Positions 1 to 8,478 of a stretch of DNA of 64,000 nt are shown piece by piece. How positions within the stretch are numbered: position 1 is the first letter of the stretch; each line of letters starts with the position of its first letter. This DNA comes from Halomonas denitrificans (GTDB lineage: Bacteria; Pseudomonadota; Gammaproteobacteria; Pseudomonadales; Halomonadaceae), in contig NZ_PYVX01000001.1 in assembly GCF_003056305.1 (NCBI RefSeq), forward strand, positions 434,001 through 498,000, given 5' to 3'. The translations under genes were made by a program, and so were the position numbers. Below the pieces are notes generated by a model, which was given only the letters and a program-made list of their open reading frames with translations, ran no database searches and was not told the origin of the DNA.

Positions 1-964
1 AGCCTTCGCGATAGGTCACGCCGAGGTGCTGGGCGAGTTCCAGCGCCGAGGTCCGCGAGGTGTCGGGGATCGGGATCACCACGTCGATGTCGTGCTCGGG
101 CCACTCGTTGCGGATACGGTCGCCAAGCTTGCGTCCCATCTGCATGCGGGTGCCGTAGACGTAGGCGCCGTCGAGGATGGAGTCCGGGCGCGCCAGGTAG
201 ACGTGCTCGAAGATGCAGGAGGCGAGCCGCGGGGCATCGGCACACTGCTGGGTGTGGATGGCGCCAGTCATGTCGACGAAGATCGCCTCGCCAGGGGCCA
301 GGTCGCGATCGAGCTCGAAGCCGCCGACGTCGAGTGCCACGGACTCCGAGGCGATCATCACCTCCTGCCCCTCGCCCTCGTCGCGGGTGCCGAAGACCAC
401 CGGACGGATGCCGTGGGGGTCGCGGAAGGCGACCAGGCCGACGCCGTTGATAATCGCCACCGCGGCATAGCCGCCCCGGCAGCGACGATGCACGCGGCGC
501 ACCGCGTCGAAGATGTCGCCGGGCGCCAGGTGCAGCCCCTGCTTGCCGAGCTCGTGGGCGAAGACGTTGAGCAGCACCTCGGAGTCGGAGCTGGTGTTGA
601 TGTGGCGCAGGTCGGAGGAGAACAGCTCCTGCTTGAGCTGATCGGAGTTGGTCAGGTTGCCGTTGTGCGCCAGGGTGATGCCGTAGGGGGAATTGACGTA
701 GAACGGCTGCGATTCCGCCTCGCTGGAGGAGCCGGCGGTGGGATAGCGCACGTGGCCGATGCCCAGGTTGCCCTTGAGTCGGGCCATGTGGCGGGTATGG
801 AAGACGTCCCGCACCAGGCCGTTGCTCTTGCGCAACAGGAACCGGCCATCGTCCCAGGTCATCATGCCGGCGGCATCCTGTCCGCGGTGCTGGAGCACGG
901 TCAGGGCGTCATAGATGCCCTGATTCACCGCCTGCTTGGCCATCAGGCCCACGATACCGCACAT
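1..964 (-). CDS. purF: Amidophosphoribosyltransferase PurF (partial, C-terminus off the left edge)
   Basis: Catalyses the first committed step of purine synthesis, glutamine plus PRPP to phosphoribosylamine, in the cytoplasm. The ATG at 962-964 starts [10 protein letters not shown], so Cys2 becomes the N-terminal nucleophile of the glutaminase domain after Met removal. The motif RYPTAGSSS and the stretch [13 protein letters not shown] follow. About 321 residues are present of roughly 505 in E. coli, so the glutaminase domain is complete and the PRPP-binding loop lies outside the window. It is the last visible gene of the dedD-cvpA-purF run, 75 bp after cvpA, with a GAGAGGTAAGG-like ribosome site. 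The frame is open to the window edge. Confidence 0.96.
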   Translation of the reverse strand, partial: MCGIVGLMAKQAVNQGIYDALTVLQHRGQDAAGMMTWDDGRFLLRKSNGLVRDVFHTRHMARLKGNLGIGHVRYPTAGSSSEAESQPFYVNSPYGITLAHNGNLTNSDQLKQELFSSDLRHINTSSDSEVLLNVFAHELGKQGLHLAPGDIFDAVRRVHRRCRGGYAAVAIINGVGLVAFRDPHGIRPVVFGTRDEGEGQEVMIASESVALDVGGFELDRDLAPGEAIFVDMTGAIHTQQCADAPRLASCIFEHVYLARPDSILDGAYVYGTRMQMGRKLGDRIRNEWPEHDIDVVIPIPDTSRTSALELAQHLGVTYREG

Positions 965-1004
965 TCTACCTTACCTCTCTTGCCGGGTACTTGCTGTGAA
1001 GGGT

Positions 1005-1029
1005 CGGGACGGGGCATGGCGCCGTCCCG
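1005..1029 (-). terminator. Hairpin between cvpA and purF (possible attenuator)
   Basis: CGGGACGG (1005-1012) pairs perfectly with CCGTCCCG (1022-1029) around a 9-nt loop. It lies in the 75-bp cvpA-purF spacer. The following minus-strand bases (ACCCTTCAC) give no real U-tract, so it may reduce rather than end transcription into purF, or act as a processing site. Confidence 0.35.
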
Positions 1030-1039
1030 GTGTCATGTG

Positions 1040-1624
1040 TCAGGGGGGCGTCGCCTCATCGGCGTCGTCCGGTTCGGCCTCGGCGGACGGGGCCGGCGCC
1101 GCCTTCGGCAGGGGGAGCTCCCGCAGCGAGGAGGGCTCGGGCAGGCGGCCCTCCCAGGCCGCCAGATGGCTCACCGCCCAGTCCTGGAGCCGTTCGAAGG
1201 TCGGGCGCAGCGCTGCCTCCTGCCAGGCCTGGAGCTGGACCAGCGGCGTCAGGCCCATCAGCAGGGTCGCCAGCACGAGGATCGCCGTGCCCTTGGCCAG
1301 GCCGAAGGCGGTGCCGGTCACCCGGTTCAACAGGCCCATGCCCACCCACTCCACGGCGGCATGCACCATGCGGATGACCAGGCCGCAGAGCAGGATCACC
1401 GCGAAGATCACCAGCACGAAGGCCAGCACCAGGCGGCCATCGGCGCTGTCGATCACCCCGGTGAACAGCTGGGCCACCGGCGGGGCCAGCAGCCGGGCCG
1501 CCAGCAGCGCGATGATCCAGGCGGCGAGCCCCAGGGCCTCGCGGACCAGCCCGCGCATGAAGCCGGCAAGCCCGGTCACCACCAGCACCGCGACGAAGAT
1601 CCAGTCGATCCAGGTCAGCGTCAT
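1040..1624 (-). CDS. cvpA: CvpA family membrane protein
   Basis: A 194-residue inner-membrane protein starting MTLTWIDWIFVAV. It has about four hydrophobic helices (roughly residues 5-22, 30-50, 64-88 and 100-128) and a soluble acidic, proline-rich tail. CvpA was named for colicin V production in E. coli, and its molecular role is not well defined; it is linked to envelope stress and biofilm phenotypes. The position between dedD and purF is conserved in gammaproteobacteria and supports the call. Its ATG overlaps the dedD stop by 4 bp (ATGA), implying translational coupling. Confidence 0.93.
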   Translation of the reverse strand: MTLTWIDWIFVAVLVVTGLAGFMRGLVREALGLAAWIIALLAARLLAPPVAQLFTGVIDSADGRLVLAFVLVIFAVILLCGLVIRMVHAAVEWVGMGLLNRVTGTAFGLAKGTAILVLATLLMGLTPLVQLQAWQEAALRPTFERLQDWAVSHLAAWEGRLPEPSSLRELPLPKAAPAPSAEAEPDDADEATPP

Positions 1625-2274
1625 GAGTCGCTGTCCGCACGCACCAGCAGGCCCTGGAGGTTGTCCCGGGCCTTGAGCTCACCCATCACCCGCTCGCCCT
1701 CCCGGGAGGAGGCGAAGGGGCCGACGTAGACGGTGGTCAGGCCGTTGTCGCGGGCGCGGCGATAGACGGGCAGGCCCTGCTCGGCGAGCCTGGCCTCGAG
1801 GCGCTCGGCGTTGGCGACCTCGCCGAAGCTGCCCACCTGCACGGCCCACTCCCCCTCGGGGACGGCCTCGACCGGGGTGGCCGAGGCCTGCTGCTGACTC
1901 GCCAAACGCTCGTCGGCGGCGCGGGCCAGCTCGGCGATGGGATCCACGGTCGGCGCCTCGGCGGGCTCGGGCGACGTCGCTGCCGGCTCGGACGCCGACT
2001 CGCCCTCGGGCACGTCCTGTCGCGCCACCTCCGGCGCGGCGGAGGCCTCGCGGGACGCAGCGACCTCGGACTCGGCCGCCCGATCGAGACTCTCCGGCGG
2101 CTGCGGCTCCGGCAGCTCGCGGCGCGACACCTCGACCGGCTGCTCGATGGTCATCACCGGCTGGGGCCGCTCGCCCCGCGGGGCCGGGTCGTCGAAGAGC
2201 ATGGGCAGGAAGATCACCGCCAGGGCGATCAGGATCACGGCCCCGCTGAGGCGCTCTCGCATTCCGTACTTCAT
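1621..2274 (-). CDS. dedD: SPOR-domain cell division protein, DedD-like
   Basis: 217 residues. A short cytoplasmic start (MKYGMRERLSG) is followed by one membrane segment (about residues 10-26), a long Pro/Glu/Ala-rich periplasmic linker, and a C-terminal SPOR domain (about 140-215, beginning GEWAVQVGSFGEV). SPOR domains bind glycan strands lacking stem peptides at the division septum. The layout matches E. coli DedD (220 aa), as does the position between folC and cvpA. It overlaps folC by 4 bp at its start and cvpA by 4 bp at its end, so the three are probably translated in series. Confidence 0.93.
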   Translation of the reverse strand: MKYGMRERLSGAVILIALAVIFLPMLFDDPAPRGERPQPVMTIEQPVEVSRRELPEPQPPESLDRAAESEVAASREASAAPEVARQDVPEGESASEPAATSPEPAEAPTVDPIAELARAADERLASQQQASATPVEAVPEGEWAVQVGSFGEVANAERLEARLAEQGLPVYRRARDNGLTTVYVGPFASSREGERVMGELKARDNLQGLLVRADSDS

Positions 2275-3605
2275 CTCGCTTCCTCGCTGCGCGTGGCATG
2301 CTCTGCCGTCGTCGCCACGCCCGAGCCATCGGCGTGATGCCAGGCCAGCACGGCGGCGACGGTGAAGAAGGAGCCGCAGACCAGCACGCGATCCTCGGGC
2401 GCGAGGTGCGTCGACAGCCAGTCGGCGGCCTCGGCCGGCGAGGCGCCGCGATGCCAGACCGTGGCGCCCCGACGGGCCAGGCGTTCGGCCAGGTCGTCCG
2501 CCGTGCGCGCCCGCTCGCCGTCGAGGCTCGCCGGCACCCAGGCATCCACCACCGGCGCCAGGGCGGCGATCACCCCGTCGGCATCCTTGTCGGCGAGCAT
2601 GCCGATCAGGACGACGGTGCGCCCCTGGCAGGGACGCGCCGCGAGCCGCCGCGCCACGTAGTCGGCGGCGTGGGGGTTATGGCCGACATCCAGGCACCAG
2701 GAACCGAGCCACTGCATGCGTCCGGGCAGCCGCACGCTCGCCAGGGCCTGGCGGCAGGCCGCGTCCTCCAGCGACACCCCGGCGAGCGCCAGGGCCTGCA
2801 GGGCGCTGGCGGCATTGTCCAGCGGCAGCCCCGGATCGGGCAGCTCGGCAACCCCGAGGGGATGCCCCTCGGCGTCCTGACCGAGCCAGCGCCAGCCGGC
2901 GCCCTCCCCCTCACGGCGGAAGGCCTCGCCCAGCGCCACCCGCCGCGCCCCGCGCTCGCGGGCGACGTCGCTGACGCTCGCCGGCAGAGTCGTGCTGCCC
3001 AGCACCGCGGGGCGGCCGGGACGCAGGATGCCGGCCTTCTCGCGACCGATGCCCTGGAGATCGGTGCCCAGGAAGGCGGCATGATCCTGGGCCACGGTGG
3101 TGATCACCGCGACGTCGGGATCGATGACGTTGACGGCATCCAGGCGGCCGCCCAGCCCCACCTCGAGGATCGCCAGCGCCGGGCGCTGCCGGGCGATCGC
3201 CCACAGCGCCCCGAGGGTGCCCACCTCGAAGTAGGTCAGGCTGATCGGTTCGCCTGCAAGCCGCGCCGCCTCGACCGCCTCGAAGCCGGCGATGAGGGTG
3301 GCGTCATCGGCCTGCCGGCCGTCCAGGCGCAGGCGCTCGTTGTAGTGCAGCAGGTGGGGCGAGGTGTAGGTCGCCGTGGAGAGGCCGTGGGCCCGGGCCA
3401 GGGCCTCGAGCATGGCCACCGTCGACCCCTTGCCGTTGGTGCCGGCGACGGTGATGACGCGAGACGCCGGCGGCGCCTCGAGCAGGCCCATGCGGCGCGC
3501 GACCTCGGCCACGCGGTCGAGGCCGAGGTCGATGCCGACCGGATGGGCCGCTTCCAGCCGGGCCAGCCAGGCCGAAAGCGTCGTGGGCAGGGCGTGCTCG
3601 CTCAT
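2271..3605 (-). CDS. folC: Bifunctional dihydrofolate synthase / folylpolyglutamate synthase
   Basis: Adds glutamate to dihydropteroate to make dihydrofolate, and extends the polyglutamate tail of folates (Mur-ligase fold, ATP-dependent). 444 residues, normal for the family. The P-loop GTNGKGST is at residues 55-62. The motifs TYTSPHL and EVGLGGRLDAVN follow, and DVGHNPHA is seen in the C-terminal part. It begins 9 bp after accD and overlaps dedD by 4 bp, as in other gammaproteobacterial accD-folC-dedD runs. Confidence 0.97.
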   Translation of the reverse strand: MSEHALPTTLSAWLARLEAAHPVGIDLGLDRVAEVARRMGLLEAPPASRVITVAGTNGKGSTVAMLEALARAHGLSTATYTSPHLLHYNERLRLDGRQADDATLIAGFEAVEAARLAGEPISLTYFEVGTLGALWAIARQRPALAILEVGLGGRLDAVNVIDPDVAVITTVAQDHAAFLGTDLQGIGREKAGILRPGRPAVLGSTTLPASVSDVARERGARRVALGEAFRREGEGAGWRWLGQDAEGHPLGVAELPDPGLPLDNAASALQALALAGVSLEDAACRQALASVRLPGRMQWLGSWCLDVGHNPHAADYVARRLAARPCQGRTVVLIGMLADKDADGVIAALAPVVDAWVPASLDGERARTADDLAERLARRGATVWHRGASPAEAADWLSTHLAPEDRVLVCGSFFTVAAVLAWHHADGSGVATTAEHATRSEEAR

Positions 3606-3614
3606 GGGGAGGGG

Positions 3615-4631
3615 TCAGCGCGCCGCGTCGGGACGCTCGCCGTTCGGCTCGGCGTCGCGCTCCGCGTCCTGCGCCGCGTCGACCTCGGGCGCCGTGGTGA
3701 GCGCCTCCTCCTGCTCGGCCTGTTCGGCCGCCTGCACCAGGTCCGGCGCCTCCGCAACGGGCTCCTGGCCGGTCACCGGCTGGTGGGTCAGCTTGCGCAG
3801 CACGCCGCCGAGGCGCGAGCGGATCTCGCCGCGATGGACGATCATGTCCACGGTGCCGTGCTCGAGCAGGAACTCGCTGCGCTGGAAGCCCTCGGGGAGC
3901 TTCTCGCGCACGGTCTGCTCGATGACCCGCGGCCCGGCGAAACCGATCAGCGCGTTGGGCTCGGCCACGTTGAGATCGCCGAGCATCGCCAGGGACGCCG
4001 TGACACCGCCGAACACCGGATCGGTGAGCACCGAGATGTAGGGCACGCCGGCCTGCTTGAGCTTCTCCAGGGCCGCCGAGGTCTTGGCCATCTGCATCAG
4101 CGAGAAGAGCGCCTCCTGCATCCGCGCCCCGCCCGAGGCGGCGAAGCAGACCAGCGGGATGCCCTCCTCGAGGGCGATAGTGGCGGCACGCACGAACTTC
4201 TCCCCCACCACGGCGCCCATGGAGCCGCCCATGAAGGTGAACTCGAAGGCCACCGCGACCACCGGCAGCCCCTCGAGGGAGCCGCGCATGGCGATCAGCG
4301 CGTCGTTCTCGCCGGTGGCCTTCTGGGCCGCCACCAGGCGATCCCGGTACTTCTTGGAGTCGCGGAACTTGAGGCGATCGATCGGCTCCAGCTTGGGCGC
4401 GATCTCCTCGCGGCCCTCCTTGTCCAGGAACCAGTCGAGCCGCTTGCGGGCGGTCAGGCGCAGGTGATGGTCGCACTTGGGGCAGACGCTATGGTGCTTT
4501 TCCAGCTCCGGGAGATAGAGCACCGCTTCGCACTTGGGGCACTTGCGCCACAGGCCGTCGGGGACGCTTGCGCGGCGATCCTTGCGCTGGATGCGGCCTA
4601 CCGAGGGCACGATCTTGTCTAGCCAGCTCAT
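3615..4631 (-). CDS. accD: Acetyl-CoA carboxylase carboxyltransferase subunit beta
   Basis: Beta subunit of the carboxyltransferase that, with AccA, transfers CO2 from biotin-BCCP to acetyl-CoA to make malonyl-CoA. The start [10 protein letters not shown] matches the family; the frame stays open about 50 codons further upstream but that part has no AccD character. A four-Cys zinc ribbon is clear at C31, C34, C50 and C53. The core carries GGARMQE and the GPRVIEQT stretch. At 338 residues it is longer than E. coli AccD (304). The extra length is an Ala/Glu-rich acidic tail from about residue 290, probably disordered. It lies between trpA and folC. Confidence 0.97.
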   Translation of the reverse strand: MSWLDKIVPSVGRIQRKDRRASVPDGLWRKCPKCEAVLYLPELEKHHSVCPKCDHHLRLTARKRLDWFLDKEGREEIAPKLEPIDRLKFRDSKKYRDRLVAAQKATGENDALIAMRGSLEGLPVVAVAFEFTFMGGSMGAVVGEKFVRAATIALEEGIPLVCFAASGGARMQEALFSLMQMAKTSAALEKLKQAGVPYISVLTDPVFGGVTASLAMLGDLNVAEPNALIGFAGPRVIEQTVREKLPEGFQRSEFLLEHGTVDMIVHRGEIRSRLGGVLRKLTHQPVTGQEPVAEAPDLVQAAEQAEQEEALTTAPEVDAAQDAERDAEPNGERPDAAR

Positions 4632-4657
4632 GTCAGAAACACTTCCGTAAAGGCTGA

Positions 4658-4680
4658 TGCTCCCGGCGGCGCCGGGAGCA
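4658..4680 (-). terminator. Perfect hairpin between trpA and accD
   Basis: TGCTCCCGGC (4658-4667) pairs with GCCGGGAGCA (4671-4680) around a 3-nt loop. On the minus strand it is followed by TCAGCCTTTA, a weak U-tract. Its position between trpA and accD suggests a leaky terminator that partly uncouples accD-folC-dedD-cvpA from the trp genes. Confidence 0.5.
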
Positions 4681-4704
4681 GGGTCGATTCGTTGGCGAGG
4701 AGGA

Positions 4705-5523
4705 TCAGGCGTCCAGCGCCTGGCGCATCTCTCCCAGGACCGCCTCGAGGGCGGCGGGGATCGCCTCGGGCTGCTCGGCATTCTCGGCGATGCGATTGAC
4801 CAGCGCCGAGCCGACGATCACGCCGTCGGCCACCTTGCCCACCTCGGCGGCCGAGGCCCCGTCGCGGATCCCGAAGCCGACGCACAGCGGCAGGTCGGTC
4901 ATCTCGCGCAGCGGCGCCAGATGCTCGGCCACGTCGTCGGCATTGAGGGTCGCCGAGCCGGTCACGCCCTTCAGCGAAACATAGTAGAGGTAGCCCTCGC
5001 CGTGGGCGCATATTGTAGCGGCCCGGGCACGCGAAGTGGTAGGGGCGACCAGGAAGATCGACGCCAGACCGCGCGCCTTGAGCAGCGGGCCGACCTCGTC
5101 GGCCTCCTCCGGCGGCATGTCGACGATCAGCACGCCGTCGACGCCGGCCTCGGCGGCCTGGTCGGCGAAGGCCTCGAGGCCGAGGCGCTCCACCGGGTTG
5201 AGGTAGCCCATCAGCACTACGGGGGTCTCGGTGTCGGTACTGCGGAACTCACGGACCATCTCGAAGAGATGACTGAGCCGCACGCCCTTCTTGAGGGCGC
5301 GCTCGCAGGCCTTCTGGATCACCGGGCCGTCGGCCATGGGGTCCGAGAACGGCACGCCCAGCTCGATGACATCGGCCCCCGCCGCCACCAGGGCGTGCAT
5401 GAAGCCGACGGTGTGCTGGGGCGCCGGATCGCCGGCGGTGATGTAGGGAATCAGCGCGCGCCGGCCCTCGGCCTTGAGCGCCGCGAAGCGTTGGTCGATA
5501 CGATTCATGGTTTGGGCCGTCAT
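4705..5523 (-). CDS. trpA: Tryptophan synthase alpha subunit
   Basis: Cleaves indole-3-glycerol phosphate to indole and glyceraldehyde-3-phosphate; indole is channelled to TrpB. 272 residues. The catalytic pair is Glu54 ([11 protein letters not shown]) and Asp65 (DPMADGP), 11 residues apart as in E. coli (E49/D60). The flexible loop and phosphate-binding segments ([25 protein letters not shown]) are present. Its ATG directly abuts the trpB stop, so the two subunits are co-translated. A second ATG five codons downstream is possible but has no better ribosome site. Confidence 0.97.
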   Translation of the reverse strand: MTAQTMNRIDQRFAALKAEGRRALIPYITAGDPAPQHTVGFMHALVAAGADVIELGVPFSDPMADGPVIQKACERALKKGVRLSHLFEMVREFRSTDTETPVVLMGYLNPVERLGLEAFADQAAEAGVDGVLIVDMPPEEADEVGPLLKARGLASIFLVAPTTSRARAATICAHGEGYLYYVSLKGVTGSATLNADDVAEHLAPLREMTDLPLCVGFGIRDGASAAEVGKVADGVIVGSALVNRIAENAEQPEAIPAALEAVLGEMRQALDA

Positions 5524-6738
5524 CTAGAATTCGATCCCGTCGATCTTCGCCACCGTCATGATGTCCTTGTCACCACGGCCGGAGAGGTTGATCACGATGT
5601 TCTGGTCGGGACGCATGGTCGGCGCCAGCACCTTGGCATAGGCCAGGGCGTGGGCGGACTCCAGCGCCGGCATGATGCCCTCGACGTGGGTCAGCTCGCG
5701 AAACGCCTCGAGCACCTCGGTGTCGTTGGCGGCCACGTAGTTGACCCGGCCGACGTCCTTCCACAGCGCGTGCTCGGGGCCGACGCCCGGGTAGTCCAGC
5801 CCCGCCGAAACCGAGTGGGTGTCGGAGACCTGGCCGCCCTCGTCGGACATCAGGTAGGTGCGGTTGCCGTGCAGCACGCCACGCGGGGCGCCCGACGCCA
5901 GGGGCGCGGCATGGCGCCCGGTCTCGACGCCGTCGCCGCCGGCCTCGACGCCGTACATGACGACGTCATCGTCCTCGACGAACGGGTAGAAGAGGCCCAT
6001 GGCGTTGGAGCCGCCGCCAACGCAGGCGATCAGCGCATCGGGCAGCTTGCCGAACTCCTCGAACGACTGGCGGCGCGCCTCGCGGCCGGCGACGGCGTTG
6101 AAGTCGCGCACCAGCATCGGATAGGGGTGCGGTCCCGCCACGGTGCCGATGATGTAGAAGGTGTCGTCGACGTTGGTCACCCAGTCGCGCAGCGCCTCGT
6201 TCATGGCGTCCTTGAGGGTGCGGGTGCCGGACTCCACCGGGATGACGTTGGCTCCCAGCAGGCGCATGCGGTAGACGTTGAGCTTCTGGCGCTCGACGTC
6301 CGCGGCGCCCATGTAGACGTCGCACTTCAGGCCCAGCCGCGCCGCCACGGTGGCGGTGGCCACGCCGTGCTGGCCGGCGCCGGTCTCGGCGATCACCCGC
6401 GGCTTGCCGCTCTTCTTGGCCAGCAGCGCCTGGCCGATGGTGTTGTTCACCTTGTGGGCGCCGGTGTGGTTCAGGTCCTCGCGCTTGAGCCAGATCTGTG
6501 CCCCACCCAGCTGCTTCGACCATCGCTCGGCGTGATAGAGCGGTGACGGGCGGCCCACGTAATGGGCCAGGTCATAGTCGAATTCCGCCTGGAAGTCCGG
6601 GTCATCACGAAGACTCAGGTAGGTCTTCTCCAGCTCATCCAGGGCGAAGCTCAGGGTCTCCGAGACGAACCGGCCGCCGTAGGCGCCAAAATGGCCGCGG
6701 GCATCCGGCAGTCGGGTCAGGTCACTGAACTTGCTCAC
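5524..6738 (-). CDS. trpB: Tryptophan synthase beta subunit
   Basis: PLP enzyme that condenses indole with serine to make tryptophan, in an alpha2-beta2 complex with TrpA. The PLP lysine is K96 in [11 protein letters not shown], and the phosphate loop [10 protein letters not shown] is visible. I chose the GTG at 6738 (404 aa) because GAGGTG sits about 8 bp upstream. An in-frame GTG at 6747 would give 407 aa but no spacing for a ribosome site. It lies between trpF and trpA. In Pseudomonas trpBA are elsewhere, controlled by TrpI; no trpI-like gene is in this window. Confidence 0.96.
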   Translation of the reverse strand: MSKFSDLTRLPDARGHFGAYGGRFVSETLSFALDELEKTYLSLRDDPDFQAEFDYDLAHYVGRPSPLYHAERWSKQLGGAQIWLKREDLNHTGAHKVNNTIGQALLAKKSGKPRVIAETGAGQHGVATATVAARLGLKCDVYMGAADVERQKLNVYRMRLLGANVIPVESGTRTLKDAMNEALRDWVTNVDDTFYIIGTVAGPHPYPMLVRDFNAVAGREARRQSFEEFGKLPDALIACVGGGSNAMGLFYPFVEDDDVVMYGVEAGGDGVETGRHAAPLASGAPRGVLHGNRTYLMSDEGGQVSDTHSVSAGLDYPGVGPEHALWKDVGRVNYVAANDTEVLEAFRELTHVEGIMPALESAHALAYAKVLAPTMRPDQNIVINLSGRGDKDIMTVAKIDGIEF

Positions 6739-6798
6739 GAAAGACACCTCACAGGGTCGCCAGAAGGGGTGTAGGGGGAACAGGAAGACGCCGAGGGC

Positions 6799-7440
6799 TC
6801 AGTGCGCGCGCCGCTCGTCGGCCCGTCGCACGGCGTTCAGGAAGGCCGCCATGCGGCTGGCATCCTTGACGCCGGGCGCGGTCTCGATGCCACCGGAGAC
6901 ATCCACCGCGAAGGGGCCAACGGCCGCGATCGCCGCGTCGACATTGCCCGGCGTCAGGCCTCCGGCGAGGATAACAGGTTTTGCCAGGCTTGCGGGGATT
7001 CGCGACCAGTCGAAGGTCTCCCCCGTGCCGCCCGGCACGCCGGGTCGATAGGCATCGAGCAGCAGCGCCCGGGCACCGCCGTAGGCCTCGGCGGCGGCGG
7101 GCAGGTCGAGGCCCTCGCGCATGCGCAGGGCCTTGATCCAGGGCCGCCCGGCTGCCTCGCAGGCCTCCGGGGACTCGTCGCCGTGGAACTGCAGCAGGTC
7201 CAGGTGCGGCGCGCAGCGCGCGACCAGGGACGGCTCCGGGTCGACGAAGAGCCCCACGCGGGTGACGAAGGCCGGCACCCGCGCGCTCAGCTCGGCGAGC
7301 CGGCGCTCATCGATGGCGCGCTTGCTGCCCGGCCAGAGCACGAAGCCCAGGGCGTCGGCGCCGGCGGCCATGGCGGCGTCGACGTCCTCCTCGCGGGTCA
7401 GGCCACAGAACTTGATACGGGTGCGAAGCGAAATCGGCAT
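6799..7440 (-). CDS. trpF: Phosphoribosylanthranilate isomerase
   Basis: Converts phosphoribosylanthranilate to CdRP in tryptophan synthesis (TIM barrel). 213 residues from the ATG at 7440 (MPISLRTRIKFCGL). The frame extends upstream but without family similarity. The general base C12 lies in KFCGLTREED and the general acid Asp in LLLDAYRPG. Phosphate-binding motifs (ILAGGLTPGN, VDVSGGIE) are present. It sits between truA and trpB; the truA-trpF order is as in Pseudomonas. Confidence 0.96.
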   Translation of the reverse strand: MPISLRTRIKFCGLTREEDVDAAMAAGADALGFVLWPGSKRAIDERRLAELSARVPAFVTRVGLFVDPEPSLVARCAPHLDLLQFHGDESPEACEAAGRPWIKALRMREGLDLPAAAEAYGGARALLLDAYRPGVPGGTGETFDWSRIPASLAKPVILAGGLTPGNVDAAIAAVGPFAVDVSGGIETAPGVKDASRMAAFLNAVRRADERRAH

Positions 7441-7557
7441 GGGGGCAAGGGTCTCCGGCGCTAGGATGTGCAAGCACGCCACAGGGGGCGCGCCTATCGC
7501 GATGTGACGCCTGCCATCACACGGCAAGGCACACGAGTGATTCGGGGGCCGTGGCGG

Positions 7558-8472
7558 CTAGGCGCCCTCCGCCACGGGACGGCCACGGCGGAACGCCACC
7601 ATCGGGCAGTCGGGCAGGGCTCGCTCGCCGGTCCACTCGCCGAGGAAGGCGAGCAGGTTGGGCCCCAGCGGCTCGCGGGGCAGGCCCCAGTCCTCGTCGT
7701 AGAGGGAGTCGACGAAGTGCAGGCCGCAGGCGGGGGCGGTCACGTCCCCCAGGCTGCGATCCTTCAGCGCCATGAGCTCGCTCAGGTAATCATCGCCCCG
7801 CTCGCCCCGCCCCACGGTCACCAGGGCCCCCACGATGTTGCGGATCATGTGGTGCAGGAAGGCGTTGCCCTGGACGTCGACGACCACCAGGGGGCCGTGG
7901 CGATGCACCTCGATGAAGTGGAGGTGGCGCCAGGGCGTCTTCGACTGGCAGCCGGCCGCGCGGAAGCTCGAGAAGTCGTGCTCGCCCACCAGCGCCTGGG
8001 CGGCCCGGTGCATGGCCTCGGCGTCCAGGGGGTCGCGACACCAGGTGGCGTTGGCGCGCTCCAGCACCGGCCGGCTCGGCTGGTTGAGGATCACGTAGCG
8101 GTAGCGCCGGGCCAGGGCCTTGAAGCGGGCATGGAAGTCGTCGGGGACCGGCTTCACCCAGCGCACCGCGACGTCGCGCGGCAGGTTGGCATTGGCGCCG
8201 AACACCCAGGCCTTCTCGGAGCGGGTGACCGGGGGATCGAAGTGGACGATCTGGCGGGTCGCGTGGACGCCGGAATCGGTGCGGCCGCTGCAATGGACGG
8301 TGATCGGGTGACCGGCCGCCACCTTCGAGAGCGCGGCCTCGACGGCGCCCTGCACCGAGGGGGAGTGCTTGAGGCGCTGCCAGCCGCAGTAGCCGCTGCC
8401 GTCGTACTCCACCCCCATGGCCAGGCGGCCGCTCAGGGGGTGGTGTTCATCGAGGGATCTGAAAAGGGTCAT
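7558..8472 (-). CDS. truA: tRNA pseudouridine(38-40) synthase
   Basis: Makes pseudouridine at positions 38-40 of the tRNA anticodon stem-loop. 304 residues with catalytic Asp66 in GRTDSGVHA. Other family motifs are VEYDGSGYCGWQ, RRYRY, and HHMIRNIVGAL near the C-terminus. It begins 6 bp after the fimV stop, so the two are probably co-transcribed. The first ATG adds about 18 residues before the family core (MGVEYDG), so a shorter start is possible. Confidence 0.96.
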   Translation of the reverse strand: MTLFRSLDEHHPLSGRLAMGVEYDGSGYCGWQRLKHSPSVQGAVEAALSKVAAGHPITVHCSGRTDSGVHATRQIVHFDPPVTRSEKAWVFGANANLPRDVAVRWVKPVPDDFHARFKALARRYRYVILNQPSRPVLERANATWCRDPLDAEAMHRAAQALVGEHDFSSFRAAGCQSKTPWRHLHFIEVHRHGPLVVVDVQGNAFLHHMIRNIVGALVTVGRGERGDDYLSELMALKDRSLGDVTAPACGLHFVDSLYDEDWGLPREPLGPNLLAFLGEWTGERALPDCPMVAFRRGRPVAEGA

Positions 8473-8478
8473 TCGGCC

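Noticed and set aside
26..1729. A 567-codon plus-strand frame over purF, cvpA and part of dedD
   Set aside because: Antisense to three recognised genes and without family features; it only looks long because stops are rare in this composition.
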